DNA of 64,000 nucleotides, taken from assembly GCF_900010755.1 (NCBI RefSeq), contig NZ_CZJT01000106.1, positions 62,001 to 126,000 of the forward strand, written 5' to 3'. This DNA comes from Paeniglutamicibacter antarcticus. Lineage in GTDB: Bacteria > Actinomycetota > Actinomycetes > Actinomycetales > Micrococcaceae. This document shows positions 39,410 through 48,005 of the stretch, one piece after another (the stretch's first letter is position 1; every line of letters begins with the position of its first letter). A model generated the notes under the pieces. That model searched no databases, was not told where the DNA came from, and worked only from the letters and a program-made list of their open reading frames with translations. The translations under genes and the position numbers were made by a program.

Positions 39410-41559
39410 ACCTCGGGCGCTGTTGCTGCCAATCCCGGAACGAGCAACGCGGCAAGCTGGGACAATTCGTCCACCGGGGCATGGCAGAGGCCACCACGAC
39501 ACACATAAAGCCGTAGCCCTCCATCCGGACCCGGCGGATACGTCGTGGTTGCAGACTCGGGAGGGTGCCCCTCCCCCAGCTGGGATATCCCGGCCAGTAG
39601 GCCCATCCGCATGGCAGCGCGACGCTGCTCGCCGGTGCCGCCGGCAACCACCAACTCGGCACTTGAAGCATGTACAAACCTCACCGCCACTGCCAGTGCG
39701 CTGCCGGCTGCCTGGGGCGCCTTGTCGGCAATTCCCGGAACAAAACCAATCAGCGTGCGCACCAGGGCCAGATCGGCCTCCGCTGCTGCATGAGCGCTTC
39801 CCTGAGGGCCTTCGGCGCGCAACAGCCTGGTCCCCGCACGGTTCAGCAGCGCGGCGGCAAGCAGCGAGGTTGCGGCGGGCACCGCATCGTCAAGCGCCTC
39901 CGCGGTACGCGCCCCGGCACGGCTGGCGTAAACCTGTTGGTCGGCATCCGCCGCGTCAACGGGCTGGCCGCCGGGAAGGAACCGTTCAAGGGCACCGTCG
40001 AGCACCGCGGTGGCGCGCTCACTCCAGATGCTCTCTCCGCTAGCGACTGCAAGGGCCTGGAACCCCAACACCACACCCGCATAATCTTCAAGCACCCCGG
40101 GGATCCCCGACGACACTTGCCCCCGGTAGCTGACCCTGCCAAGTAATTGCGTGTCCTGATCCCAATGTGTGCCCCAGAGGTACCCGGCGGCGCGGGAAGC
40201 CATCTCCAGCATTGCCGGTTCATCGAGTAGCACCGAGGCTTCGGCCAGCGATTGGACCACAAGCCCATTCCACCCGGCCACAACCTTTTCATCACGTGCA
40301 GGTTGGTTGCGCCCGGCCCGAGCCACGCTCAGCGCTTCAAAGGCCTTCCCCAAGTCCGGCCACTGGCCCAGTTCGGGGGTGCGCACCAGTGCAATGGTCA
40401 GTTGCGGCTCACCTTGGCCCGGATCCTCGCTTGCCTGCCCTGCCCACAAGTCCCAGAAAGGGTTCGAGGCATCGGGCACCAGCAAGCGGGCTTCGGTGCG
40501 TCCGAAGGTGTACGTGGCACCTTCCCGGTGGGTACCATCGGCCATGACGGTGTCGGCATCAAGGGAAGAAGCAAAGGCGCCGCCGGGCAGGAGCATCTCC
40601 CGGGCCAGCCAGCTCCGGATTCCGGTGGCAGCCCTGCGTGAAAGCTCACGGTCCTTGGCCTCGGGCAGTTGCAGCGCCGCCCGGGCATAGAGGCCCAACA
40701 GTTGGGCGTTGTCGTAGAGCATTTTCTCGAAGTGCGGCAGTTTCCACCCCGGGTCAACGCAGTAACGGGCGAAACCGCCAGCCACGTGGTCGGCCAATCC
40801 GCCACGGGCCATCACCCCCAGGGTGCGTGCCGCGAGTTCGGTGGCTTGGGCTGCCACTTGCCCTTGTCCCAGGCCAGCTCGCAGCAAGAAGTCGAGTACC
40901 GAGCAGGGCGGGAATTTCGGGGCGGGGGCGAAACCACCGGTAGGGTCCTCCAAGGCAGCAAGCCGGCCCACTGCTGCCGCAACCACCGGCGCCAACATGG
41001 CCTCTTGGGAACCGCCGGGCAACGGCAGCGGCCGGGCGAACATCTTGGATTGGCCAAGGGCCACCGAACCCAGGTGGTCGGCCAAGGCCCTCGCCTGCAA
41101 CTCAAGCTGCGGCCGGCGGTTGACCCACGCGTCGTGCACGGCCCCCAGCACTTGGCCAAAGGAGGGCAGGCCGGATCGTGGTTCGGGTGGAAAGTAGGTT
41201 CCTGCATGGATGGTCCGCCCGTCGGGCAGGGTGAAGACGCTCATGGGCCAACCACCGGAACCCGTCAGCGTCTGGGTTGCCGCCATGTAGGTTTGGTCGA
41301 CCGCTGGGTGTTCTTCGCGATCCACCTTGATCGGCACAAAATGCTCGTTGAGGTACGCAGCGATTTCCGGGTCGTCAAAGGACTCCCTGGCCATTACGTG
41401 GCACCAATGGCAGGCCGCATAGCCGATGGACAGGAACACCGGCACATCGCGGGCCGCGGCCTCGGCGAATGCTGCATCCGAGTACGGCCACCAGTCAACC
41501 GGCTGGTTCGCATGCTGGCGCAGGTAGGCCGAGGCACTACCGGCGATTCGTTGACCCAT
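39406..41559 (-). CDS. thioredoxin-fold DUF255 protein (YyaL / SPATA20-like)
   Basis: A 717-residue protein. The N-terminal thioredoxin-like DUF255 domain has ANQPVDWWPYSDAAF and the family's CxxC-like motif YAACHWCHVMARESFDD, then VDREEHPAVDQTYM. The large C-terminal part is an (alpha/alpha)-barrel resembling glycosidases or N-acylglucosamine epimerases (FEKMLYDNAQLLGLYA, VAGWNGLVVQSLAEAS). The biochemical function is not established. ATG 41559 gives the family start MGQRIAGSASAYLRQH. It overlaps trhA by four bases, with stop codons on opposite strands sharing the sequence TTAG. Confidence 0.92.
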   Translation of the reverse strand: MGQRIAGSASAYLRQHANQPVDWWPYSDAAFAEAAARDVPVFLSIGYAACHWCHVMARESFDDPEIAAYLNEHFVPIKVDREEHPAVDQTYMAATQTLTGSGGWPMSVFTLPDGRTIHAGTYFPPEPRSGLPSFGQVLGAVHDAWVNRRPQLELQARALADHLGSVALGQSKMFARPLPLPGGSQEAMLAPVVAAAVGRLAALEDPTGGFAPAPKFPPCSVLDFLLRAGLGQGQVAAQATELAARTLGVMARGGLADHVAGGFARYCVDPGWKLPHFEKMLYDNAQLLGLYARAALQLPEAKDRELSRRAATGIRSWLAREMLLPGGAFASSLDADTVMADGTHREGATYTFGRTEARLLVPDASNPFWDLWAGQASEDPGQGEPQLTIALVRTPELGQWPDLGKAFEALSVARAGRNQPARDEKVVAGWNGLVVQSLAEASVLLDEPAMLEMASRAAGYLWGTHWDQDTQLLGRVSYRGQVSSGIPGVLEDYAGVVLGFQALAVASGESIWSERATAVLDGALERFLPGGQPVDAADADQQVYASRAGARTAEALDDAVPAATSLLAAALLNRAGTRLLRAEGPQGSAHAAAEADLALVRTLIGFVPGIADKAPQAAGSALAVAVRFVHASSAELVVAGGTGEQRRAAMRMGLLAGISQLGEGHPPESATTTYPPGPDGGLRLYVCRGGLCHAPVDELSQLAALLVPGLAATAPEV

Positions 41560-41580
41560 GACGCCGAGCCTACTGCACAC

Positions 41581-41623
41581 GGGTGCGTTTTGTGCCGGGG
41601 TGTCCCCCGCACAAAACGCACCC
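41581..41623 (-). terminator. hairpin between the small membrane protein gene and the DUF255 gene
   Basis: 15-bp perfect inverted repeat GGGTGCGTTTTGTGC / GCACAAAACGCACCC (41581-41595 and 41609-41623) with an extra GGGG/CCCC pairing inside. Probably ends the transcript of the gene at 41643-41915. Confidence 0.75.
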
Positions 41624-41642
41624 GCGAAAGGCGTGGTTCCCC

Positions 41643-41915
41643 TTAACGGGCGGGGGTGTCGCCCGGCTCGTCCGGCTGGATCTCCTTGCCGCGTTCGACG
41701 AGTTCCTGCTGACGGGCTTCTGCCTCGCCCTGGTAGCGGACGCGACGGATACGACGGTTCATGTCCTTGATGATGAAAATCGTGGCAATGACCACGGCGG
41801 CTGTTGCGACGAAGCCGACAAAACCCGGGCCGATGGACTGAGCCGCATCACCTGTCGGTACGCCGGGGATAGGGGAAGGAGTTACGGATGCTGCATACAG
41901 CAGGAACGAATACAC
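41643..41915 (-). CDS. small single-helix membrane protein of unknown function
   Basis: A 90-residue protein with one helix (FVGFVATAAVVIATIFIIKD) after a short N-terminal hydrophobic or extracytoplasmic segment, and a basic then acidic cytoplasmic tail (MNRRIRRVRYQGEAEARQQE). Proteins of this layout next to mca are common in Micrococcaceae, but I know of no function. It is followed by a hairpin and lies 49 bp after mca on the same strand, so co-transcription with mca is likely. Confidence 0.78.
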   Translation of the reverse strand: MYSFLLYAASVTPSPIPGVPTGDAAQSIGPGFVGFVATAAVVIATIFIIKDMNRRIRRVRYQGEAEARQQELVERGKEIQPDEPGDTPAR

Positions 41916-41964
41916 GCGCGAAGCTCTTTCTAAAAGTTGGCAGCCGGGAGTGCCGGCACACTAT

Positions 41965-42882
41965 CTATCTTAGACCGGCAAACAAATCGGTCTCGGGCAG
42001 CTGTGTGGGAACCGATGACTTGATCAAGGTGAAGTCCTCCCACGGCCACGCCTTCGCGTAAATCGTTTCGGGCACCGCGAAGAAGAATCCCGTGGGATCG
42101 ATCTGGGTCCGGTGCGCCAGCAACGCGGCATCACGGTGTTTGAAGAAATCCGCGCTGTGGATTTGCGTTGTGGTCTGGTGTGGGGAAACCCACCCAAACA
42201 TCTGCTGGTCGGGGTTCGCTTCCAAAGCAGCAATGCGCTCGGCATACGGGGAATCGATGCCTGCCTCGAGCATCGCGTAGTGCAGCGTCTTGAAACGCTC
42301 GGGCGCAAAGGCACGGTCGTAGTAGAGCTTCGAGGTTTCCCAGGCTTCGCCGAGCTCCGGCGAGCTTTCCGCCTTGGCAGCTTCCTCGAATGCATACACG
42401 GCTACCTTGTGTGCCTGGATGTGGTCGGGGTGCGGGTAGCCACCATTTTCGTCATACGCGATGATCACCTGCGGCTTGAATTCGCGGATCAGCTTGATCA
42501 GCGGTGCGGCCGCGATTTCAAGTGGCTGCAAGGCGAAGGCGCCGAAGGGCAGCTCCGGCAGTGGATCGCCCTCGGGCAAACCGGAATCGACATAGCCGAT
42601 CCAGCGGTGCTCAATCCCCAGGACGTTGGCGGCCTCGGCCATTTCCGTGCGTCGAACCCCGGCCAGGTCGCGGTGCGCATGGGCGAGTTCGCCGACGGCG
42701 GCGTTGAGAATGTCTCCCCGTTCACCACCGGTGCAGGTTGCCACCATGACGCGTGCTCCAGCGGCTACGTAGGCGGCCATTGTTGCCGATCCCTTTGATG
42801 ATTCGTCGTCCGGGTGGGCATGGATCGCCATCAAACGCAGCCCTTGGGAGGAAGCAATCCGTTCTTCGTTGTGATCGTGCAA
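41965..42882 (-). CDS. mca: mycothiol S-conjugate amidase
   Basis: Cleaves mycothiol S-conjugates of electrophiles and antibiotics to a mercapturic acid and GlcN-Ins; a marker of mycothiol-using actinobacteria. The LmbE-fold protein has the zinc motif IHAHPDDESSKGS, ATCTGGERGDILN, and YDENGGYPHPDHIQAH with the second zinc His. It keeps Mca-type features rather than those of MshB (FGWVSPHQTTTQIHS). No ATG is available; TTG 42882, with GGAG eight bases upstream, gives 305 residues, and an alternative TTG at 42930 would add 16. It is divergent from DUF4307. Confidence 0.92.
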   Translation of the reverse strand: MHDHNEERIASSQGLRLMAIHAHPDDESSKGSATMAAYVAAGARVMVATCTGGERGDILNAAVGELAHAHRDLAGVRRTEMAEAANVLGIEHRWIGYVDSGLPEGDPLPELPFGAFALQPLEIAAAPLIKLIREFKPQVIIAYDENGGYPHPDHIQAHKVAVYAFEEAAKAESSPELGEAWETSKLYYDRAFAPERFKTLHYAMLEAGIDSPYAERIAALEANPDQQMFGWVSPHQTTTQIHSADFFKHRDAALLAHRTQIDPTGFFFAVPETIYAKAWPWEDFTLIKSSVPTQLPETDLFAGLR

Positions 42883-42993
42883 CTGTTTAACTCCAACTCC
42901 ATATGCTCGGTAAGGGTCACCCGTTGCCAAGGCTTAGACTGGTAGGGATGTTTTTTCCCGGCCGCGACGCCCATAGTTTCGAAAGAGGCGCCA

Positions 42994-43395
42994 TTGTCCA
43001 GCTTAACTAATAGGTATGGTTCCCCCAAGCGCCGTCTTGCCAAAAAGACGCGCAAGGCACTGATCATCGGTGGTCTGGCAGTTGGTATTGGTGGTGCTTT
43101 CTACCTGGCTTGGGCCACCGACAGCCAGATCGAGTTCAAGGACAACTCCTTCAGCGTTGAATCCCCGACCCGCGCCAGTGCGCTGGTGGATATCACGAAG
43201 GACGCCAAGGACACCGCCCAATGCGAGATCCGCGCGTTGAATGAATCCAAGGCGATCGTCGGCTGGAAAACCTTGGTGCTTGGCCCAACCGAAGGCACCG
43301 GCCAGGAAACCCTGCGTTACGACGTCAAGCTACGCACCGAATCCCTCGCCGTCACCGCGGGTGTCGAGGAATGCAAGATCATCGACGCCACGTAG
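42994..43395 (+). CDS. DUF4307 family membrane-anchored protein
   Basis: A 133-residue protein with TTG start (GAAAGAGG upstream). A basic N-terminus (RYGSPKRRLAKKTRK) precedes one helix (ALIIGGLAVGIGGAFYLAWA), then a small extracytoplasmic beta-domain (VDITKDAKDTAQCEIRALNE, AVTAGVEECKIIDAT) with two Cys that may pair. It matches DUF4307, which lies between mca and greA in many actinobacteria. Function unknown. Confidence 0.87.
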   Translation: MSSLTNRYGSPKRRLAKKTRKALIIGGLAVGIGGAFYLAWATDSQIEFKDNSFSVESPTRASALVDITKDAKDTAQCEIRALNESKAIVGWKTLVLGPTEGTGQETLRYDVKLRTESLAVTAGVEECKIIDAT

Positions 43396-43496
43396 TCTCC
43401 CGGCCGCCTGCTTGAGGCGACTCGCCGGGTACGCCAAAAGCTCAAACTCTTGGGTAAAAGCCCCACGGGGGCTAATATCTTTCTAATACGTACATG

Positions 43497-43544
43497 CCCC
43501 GCTAATGATCGTGACGGACGAAGTTCTTCACGATCAGTGCGGGG
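43497..43544 (+). terminator. hairpin in the DUF4307-greA gap
   Basis: CCCCGC-TAA-TGATCGTGA pairs with TCACGATCA-GT-GCGGGG (nine plus six base pairs with a small internal loop), followed by TCTTTGCTT. It is 101 bp after DUF4307 and 100 bp before greA. It could end the DUF4307 transcript or act as an attenuator of greA. Confidence 0.6.
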
Positions 43545-43644
43545 TCTTTGCTTGCAAGATGTTCTTCGCATCAATCGCAGGGACCTTCTCGGCACGTTGT
43601 TCCGGACCACGGACAACCGCCCTGATTACACAAGGAGCACCACC

Positions 43645-44139
43645 GTGACTACCACCAACCACGAACCAGTTGTCTGGCTGACCAAAGAGGCCTTCGACCG
43701 TTTGACAGTCGAGCTTGACCACCTTTCGGGGCCGGGCCGCGCTGAAATCGTCGACCGCATCGAGCAGGCTCGTTCCGAGGGTGACCTCAAGGAAAACGGT
43801 GGCTACCACGCAGCCAAGGAAGAACAGGGCAAGGCCGAGGCACGCATCACGTACCTGAAGGACCTGCTGCGCCGCGCCCACGTCGGCGAGGCACCGGCTG
43901 ATGACGGAATCGTCGAACCGGGCATGCTCGTCGAAGCGATCATCGCCGGCGACAAGACCACCTTCCTCTTCGGCAGCCGCGAAGTTGCCGGCGACACGGA
44001 CCTCGAGGTCTACTCGGAGCAGTCCCCGATCGGCGGTGCCGTCCACGGCGCCAAGTCCGGCGACAAGATCAGCTATTTCGCTCCGAACGGCAAGGAAATC
44101 ACCGTCGAGATCGTTTCCTGCAAGCCTTACAGCGCCTAA
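43645..44139 (+). CDS. greA: transcription elongation factor GreA
   Basis: Binds RNA polymerase and stimulates cleavage of backtracked transcripts. The 164-residue protein has the N-terminal coiled coil with the tip acidic residues (RIEQARSEGDLKENGGYHAA) and the C-terminal FKBP-like domain (SEQSPIGGAVHGAKSGDKIS). The GTG at 43645 follows AAGGAG; the open frame extends upstream through the leader hairpin and is non-coding there. Ends before two hairpins. Confidence 0.96.
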   Translation: MTTTNHEPVVWLTKEAFDRLTVELDHLSGPGRAEIVDRIEQARSEGDLKENGGYHAAKEEQGKAEARITYLKDLLRRAHVGEAPADDGIVEPGMLVEAIIAGDKTTFLFGSREVAGDTDLEVYSEQSPIGGAVHGAKSGDKISYFAPNGKEITVEIVSCKPYSA

Positions 44140-44178
44140 GCCCCAAGCGCCTGCGCGACGCGCACAGGCACACAGCAG

Positions 44179-44228
44179 CAACCGGCTGCCCTCACCGGCC
44201 ACCTTCGTGGCCCGGAGGGTAGCCGTTG
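44179..44228 (+). terminator. greA terminator
   Basis: Imperfect long hairpin from CAACCGGCTGCCCTC to GAGGGTAGCCGTTG with GGCCAC/GTGGCC pairing around the loop, followed by TTCGTT; 39 bases past the greA stop. Confidence 0.7.
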
Positions 44229-44302
44229 TTCGTTAAGCAAGTTCCACCATCGCCCTGCGCACGGCCCATGCCCCGGCGAAAGATCCTCTGCAGGAAATAC
44301 GA

Positions 44303-44356
44303 CGAAGGAGACCGGTTCCCCGCGCCCCGAGGGGCACGGGGAACCGGTCTCCTTCG
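44303..44356. terminator. strong bidirectional terminator between greA and ilvA
   Basis: Perfect 20-bp inverted repeat (44303-44322 and 44337-44356); its loop holds a further GCCCC/GGGGC pairing. It sits 20 bp after the stop of the leftward threonine ammonia-lyase gene. Confidence 0.85.
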
Positions 44357-44375
44357 CTGCGTCAATAGCTTGAAG

Positions 44376-45626
44376 CTATCCCATGACCATCGGCTGGAAG
44401 CCTTCGGCCCGCAGGTTGTTCAGCACCAGCTCCGAGTGGGCATGCCCCTTGGTTTCCATGTCGATGGTGATGGCAACATCCCCCATCGACAACGAGCCGC
44501 CCACGCGCGTGTGGTCAAGCCGGGTAACGTTTGCATCGGATTCGGCGATGACCCGTGAAATGGTTGCAAGCTCGCCAGGACGGTCATCAAGCATCATGCG
44601 CACCGTCAGGTAACGCCCTGCTGCGGAGAGACCGCGCTGGATGACCTTAAGCATCAGCAGCGGGTCGATGTTGCCGCCCGAAAGGATCACTACCGTCTTG
44701 GAGGGGTTGATGCCCAGCTCCTCGAGTTTGCCTTCCAGCAGCGCGGCAACGCCCACGGCACCTGCGGGTTCAACGACGAGCTTGGAGCGCTCCAGCAGGA
44801 ACACCAAGGCACGGGCCAGACCGTCTTCGGAGACAGTCACCACGTCGTCGACGAGTTCACGGATGATTTGGAAGGGCAGCTGGCCGGGTCGCCCCACGGC
44901 GATGCCATCGGCAATGGTCCGCACGGTGTCCAACGGGACCAACGCATCGGCAGCCAGCGACGGAGGGTATGCGGCAGCATTCTCTGCCTGGACACCGATG
45001 ACCTTGATTTCGCGCCCCAATTCGGCGGCCTTGGCCTTGATGGCCACCGCAACGCCGGCGAGCAGTCCGCCACCGCCGACACCCATCAGCACCGTATCAA
45101 CGTCCGGGATCTGTTCAAGGATTTCCAGCCCGATGGTCCCCTGCCCGGCGATGATGTCAGGGTTGTCGAATGGGTGCACGAAGACCGCACCGGATGCCGT
45201 GGCGTAGCGTTCGGCTTCGGCCAGGGCCTCATCCACGTTGTGTCCGTGCAAGATGACCTCGGCCCCGTGGTCGCGGGTGGCCGTGAGCTTTGGCAGCGCC
45301 ACGCCCAGCGGCATGTAGATGCGGGCCTTGATGCCCAGTCGGCGCGCTGCCTGGGCCACGCCCTGTGCGTGGTTGCCGGCCGAAGCTGCAACAACGCCGC
45401 GGGCGCGTTCCTCCGCGGAGAGCATCGCCATGCGCACGTAGGCGCCACGGACCTTGAACGATCCGGCGCGCTGCAGGTTCTCGCATTTGAGGTAAACCTC
45501 GGACCCGATGGCCAAGGACAACGCCCGTGAGTGCTCTACCGGGGTACGGACAATAACGCCGTCGAGGACCGTTCTGGCGTGTTCGATGTCGGAGAGACTG
45601 ACCGGGAGTTTTGTCTGCTGGATCAT
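44376..45626 (-). CDS. ilvA: threonine ammonia-lyase (PLP-dependent)
   Basis: Deaminates threonine to 2-oxobutyrate, feeding isoleucine synthesis or threonine catabolism. The 416-residue fold-type II enzyme has the PLP Lys58 in ENLQRAGSFKVRGAY, ASAGNHAQGVA and the phosphate-binding MGVGGGGLLAGVA. A single C-terminal ACT domain (YLTVRMMLDDRPGELATISR) follows. One ACT domain and this length resemble the shorter, TdcB-like enzymes often annotated ilvA in actinobacteria. ATG start at 45626. Biosynthetic and catabolic roles cannot be told apart from sequence alone. Confidence 0.92.
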   Translation of the reverse strand: MIQQTKLPVSLSDIEHARTVLDGVIVRTPVEHSRALSLAIGSEVYLKCENLQRAGSFKVRGAYVRMAMLSAEERARGVVAASAGNHAQGVAQAARRLGIKARIYMPLGVALPKLTATRDHGAEVILHGHNVDEALAEAERYATASGAVFVHPFDNPDIIAGQGTIGLEILEQIPDVDTVLMGVGGGGLLAGVAVAIKAKAAELGREIKVIGVQAENAAAYPPSLAADALVPLDTVRTIADGIAVGRPGQLPFQIIRELVDDVVTVSEDGLARALVFLLERSKLVVEPAGAVGVAALLEGKLEELGINPSKTVVILSGGNIDPLLMLKVIQRGLSAAGRYLTVRMMLDDRPGELATISRVIAESDANVTRLDHTRVGGSLSMGDVAITIDMETKGHAHSELVLNNLRAEGFQPMVMG

Positions 45627-45696
45627 TGAACGACTTTCTGGTGGGCGTCGCGACGCGACTTCAAGCTACAGGTTGAGGGATTCTGTCCGGTCTGAG

Positions 45697-46971
45697 TTAC
45701 GGCCTGGAACCGGGATCGGGTTCTTCACCATCTAGATCGGCGGGAGCCGGTACCGGGTTGCGGACCGGCTCAATAATTCGTGTGGGTGCCGTGAGCTGGG
45801 GATCGTGCTCCCACCCACGGTCGGAAATGTATTTCACCACGGTGTTGGCAACAGCAAAGACCGGGACGGCGAAGAGGGCACCCGGGATCCCGGCCACCAT
45901 CGAGCCGCCTGCCACGGCCATGACGACCGCAAGCGGGTGCAGGCTTACTGCTTTGCCCATGATCAACGGCTGCAGGATGTGGGATTCTGCCTGTTGGACG
46001 AAAAGCACCACCAGCAGCATGATCAGCGCGTTGACGGGCCCGTTGGCGACCAGGGCCAACAGCACGGCCACCGCACCGGTGACCAATGCACCGATCACCG
46101 GGATAAATGACCCGAGGAAGACCAACACGCCAAGTGGCAGTGCCAGTGGCACACCCAGGATCAACGCACCGACACCAATGCCCACAGCGTCGATGAAGGC
46201 AACAAAAAGCTGCACCCTGACGTAGATCACCATGGAGGCCCAGCCCCGTTTGCCCGCACCTTCCGCGGCCGGGCGCGCACGCCGGGGCAGCAGGTTGATG
46301 AAGAAGCGTCCGATGCGAGGGCCGTCAAGCAGCAGGAAAATCAGTGAGAAAAGCACCAGCAGCAGGCCGGTGACTAAATGCCCCAGCGTGGTGCCCCAGG
46401 ACAAGGCGCCGGAGACGATGCTCGAGGAATTGTTCTTGAGCTGGTTCAAGGCGTCTTGGACCAGCACATCCAGGTCCTCATTGCTGACCGATAGCGGACC
46501 CACCGAAAGCCAGTGTTGGATCTGGCCGACACCCGTCAGCGCTTGGGCCCAGAGGCTGGAGAACCCGTTTGCCAGCCGCTGTCCGACCACCGAGAGCCCG
46601 CCTACTACCAGCGCCAGGAATCCGACCATGGTGACACCGACCGCCAGGCCCTTGGGCATGCGGATCTTGAGGTTCAGGAAATGCACGATGGGGCTCAGCA
46701 GCCCGGCGAGCAGTGCCGCAATCATCAGCGGGATGACCAACAGCGAAACATGCGAGAGCAGCCACACGGCGATGCCGACAGCCACGACGATGACGATCAG
46801 GCGCCAGCTCCAGGATGCTGCGATGCGCACACCGTAGGGCAAGTCTTCGGCCGTGGCACTGCCGGCAAGATGCTCCGGCACAGGGCCTTCCACAGCCGCA
46901 TTGGCGGGTGTTCGCGTGCCGTGGGCGGTCACTGGGCGGGCTTCGCGGTTGAATGGATTCGGGATTTTCAT
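45697..46971 (-). CDS. AI-2E family transporter
   Basis: A 424-residue membrane protein of the AI-2 exporter-like superfamily (UPF0118). It has an extended cytoplasmic N-terminus and paired helices (IVIVVAVGIAVWLLSHVSLL, VIPLMIAALLAGLLSPIVHF). A long periplasmic-side segment follows, then the signature C-terminal block (VPLALPLGVLVFLGSFIPVI, VVLFVQQAESHILQPLIMGK). Most members are probably sodium/proton-linked exporters of unknown substrate; a quorum-sensing role should not be assumed. It lies 70 bp upstream of the threonine ammonia-lyase gene on the same strand. Confidence 0.9.
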   Translation of the reverse strand: MKIPNPFNREARPVTAHGTRTPANAAVEGPVPEHLAGSATAEDLPYGVRIAASWSWRLIVIVVAVGIAVWLLSHVSLLVIPLMIAALLAGLLSPIVHFLNLKIRMPKGLAVGVTMVGFLALVVGGLSVVGQRLANGFSSLWAQALTGVGQIQHWLSVGPLSVSNEDLDVLVQDALNQLKNNSSSIVSGALSWGTTLGHLVTGLLLVLFSLIFLLLDGPRIGRFFINLLPRRARPAAEGAGKRGWASMVIYVRVQLFVAFIDAVGIGVGALILGVPLALPLGVLVFLGSFIPVIGALVTGAVAVLLALVANGPVNALIMLLVVLFVQQAESHILQPLIMGKAVSLHPLAVVMAVAGGSMVAGIPGALFAVPVFAVANTVVKYISDRGWEHDPQLTAPTRIIEPVRNPVPAPADLDGEEPDPGSRP

Positions 46972-47132
46972 GCGCCATCCACGCCTTGGGCAGCGGTCCG
47001 CGCCGGGACCGTTCCTGGCACACGCAAGCGCGTCCCGGACTCCCCTTCGGTGACCCTGCCATTGAAACTCATGAACATACGGTATCCCTTGAAAGTTCGA
47101 GGCGCCTCATAGATGACGCGCATATTGCAGAT

Positions 47133-47176
47133 AAACTGCGGGGCAGTACCCATATTTGGGTACTGCCCCGCAGTTT
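47133..47176. terminator. terminator downstream of the BI-1 gene
   Basis: Perfect 20-bp inverted repeat (47133-47152 and 47157-47176) with a four-base loop. It ends the leftward BI-1 transcript 13 bases after its stop; flanking A/T bases on both sides fit intrinsic termination. Confidence 0.88.
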
Positions 47177-47189
47177 TACATCAAATTGA

Positions 47190-48005
47190 CTAGTCGTTCC
47201 CACGCAATATAGCCAGAATGCGCAGAATCTCAACGTAGAGCCAGATGAGGGTGACGGTCAGGCCGAAGGCCCCGGCCCACGCCATCTTCGCCGGGGCGCC
47301 GTGGCGGACGCCTTCAGAGATCGAGGTGAAGTCCATGACCAGCGCGTACGTGGCCAGCAATACGGCCAGTGCGCCGATCGCCAAGCCGAGTCCGCCCGAA
47401 CGCAGTCCGAAAGCGCCATCGGCAACGCCGGTGATCATCAGGATGAAGTTCAGCAGCGAGAACAAGCCGTAGCCGATCATCGCGATCATGAACATCTTGG
47501 TCATCTTCGGGGTTGCGCGGTACTTGCCGGAGCGGTACAGCACCAGGGTCACGGCGAATACCGACAAGGTGGCAAGAACTGCCTGTACTGCGATGCCGTC
47601 CCACTGGTCGTTGAAGACCCTGGAGATGCCGCCGAGGAATAGACCTTCGAAGCCCGCGTAGAGCATGATCAGGACAGGTGAAGGCTCGCGCTTGAAGGAG
47701 TTCACCAAGCCGAGAACCAAGCCGACAAGTGCGCCGACGAGCATCAGGGCGGGAATCTGCCAACCAATGACCGCACCGATGACCACAAGGCCAAGGCACA
47801 ACACTGTCTTGTTGATAACATCCGCATATGTCATGCGGCCTGTCTGCATCGGGGATGCCGATGGCTGCGAGTACAGATCCTGCAATGCCTGCGGGCTCAT
47901 GCCCGGCTGGGCATAAGCGGTGGGCGTGGCGCCGGCGGGGCCGGCCGCACGGGTCTGCTCACGATAGTTCTTGGAATTAAAGACCGGGTTTCCGCCCAGG
48001 GCCAT
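47190..48005 (-). CDS. Bax inhibitor-1 / YccA family membrane protein
   Basis: A 271-residue seven-helix protein of the BI-1 family. After a Pro/Gln/Ala-rich N-terminus come LCLGLVVIGAVIGWQIPALM, FEGLFLGGISRVFND (BI-1 signature region) and MIGYGLFSLLNFILMI, then ALVMDFTSISEGVRHGAPAK. In other bacteria the family has pH-sensitive calcium-leak activity. ATG 48005 follows AAGGAG; the frame is open upstream without conserved content. It is divergent from the liv operon. Confidence 0.92.
   Translation of the reverse strand: MALGGNPVFNSKNYREQTRAAGPAGATPTAYAQPGMSPQALQDLYSQPSASPMQTGRMTYADVINKTVLCLGLVVIGAVIGWQIPALMLVGALVGLVLGLVNSFKREPSPVLIMLYAGFEGLFLGGISRVFNDQWDGIAVQAVLATLSVFAVTLVLYRSGKYRATPKMTKMFMIAMIGYGLFSLLNFILMITGVADGAFGLRSGGLGLAIGALAVLLATYALVMDFTSISEGVRHGAPAKMAWAGAFGLTVTLIWLYVEILRILAILRGND

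Noticed and set aside
45697..46971. Quorum-sensing role for the AI-2E family protein
   Set aside because: The family name is historical; no luxS or autoinducer receptor is near, and most members export other ions or solutes.
46968..47153. Leftward 61-residue frame upstream of the AI-2E transporter gene
   Set aside because: It begins inside the BI-1 terminator hairpin and overlaps the next start; no family resemblance.
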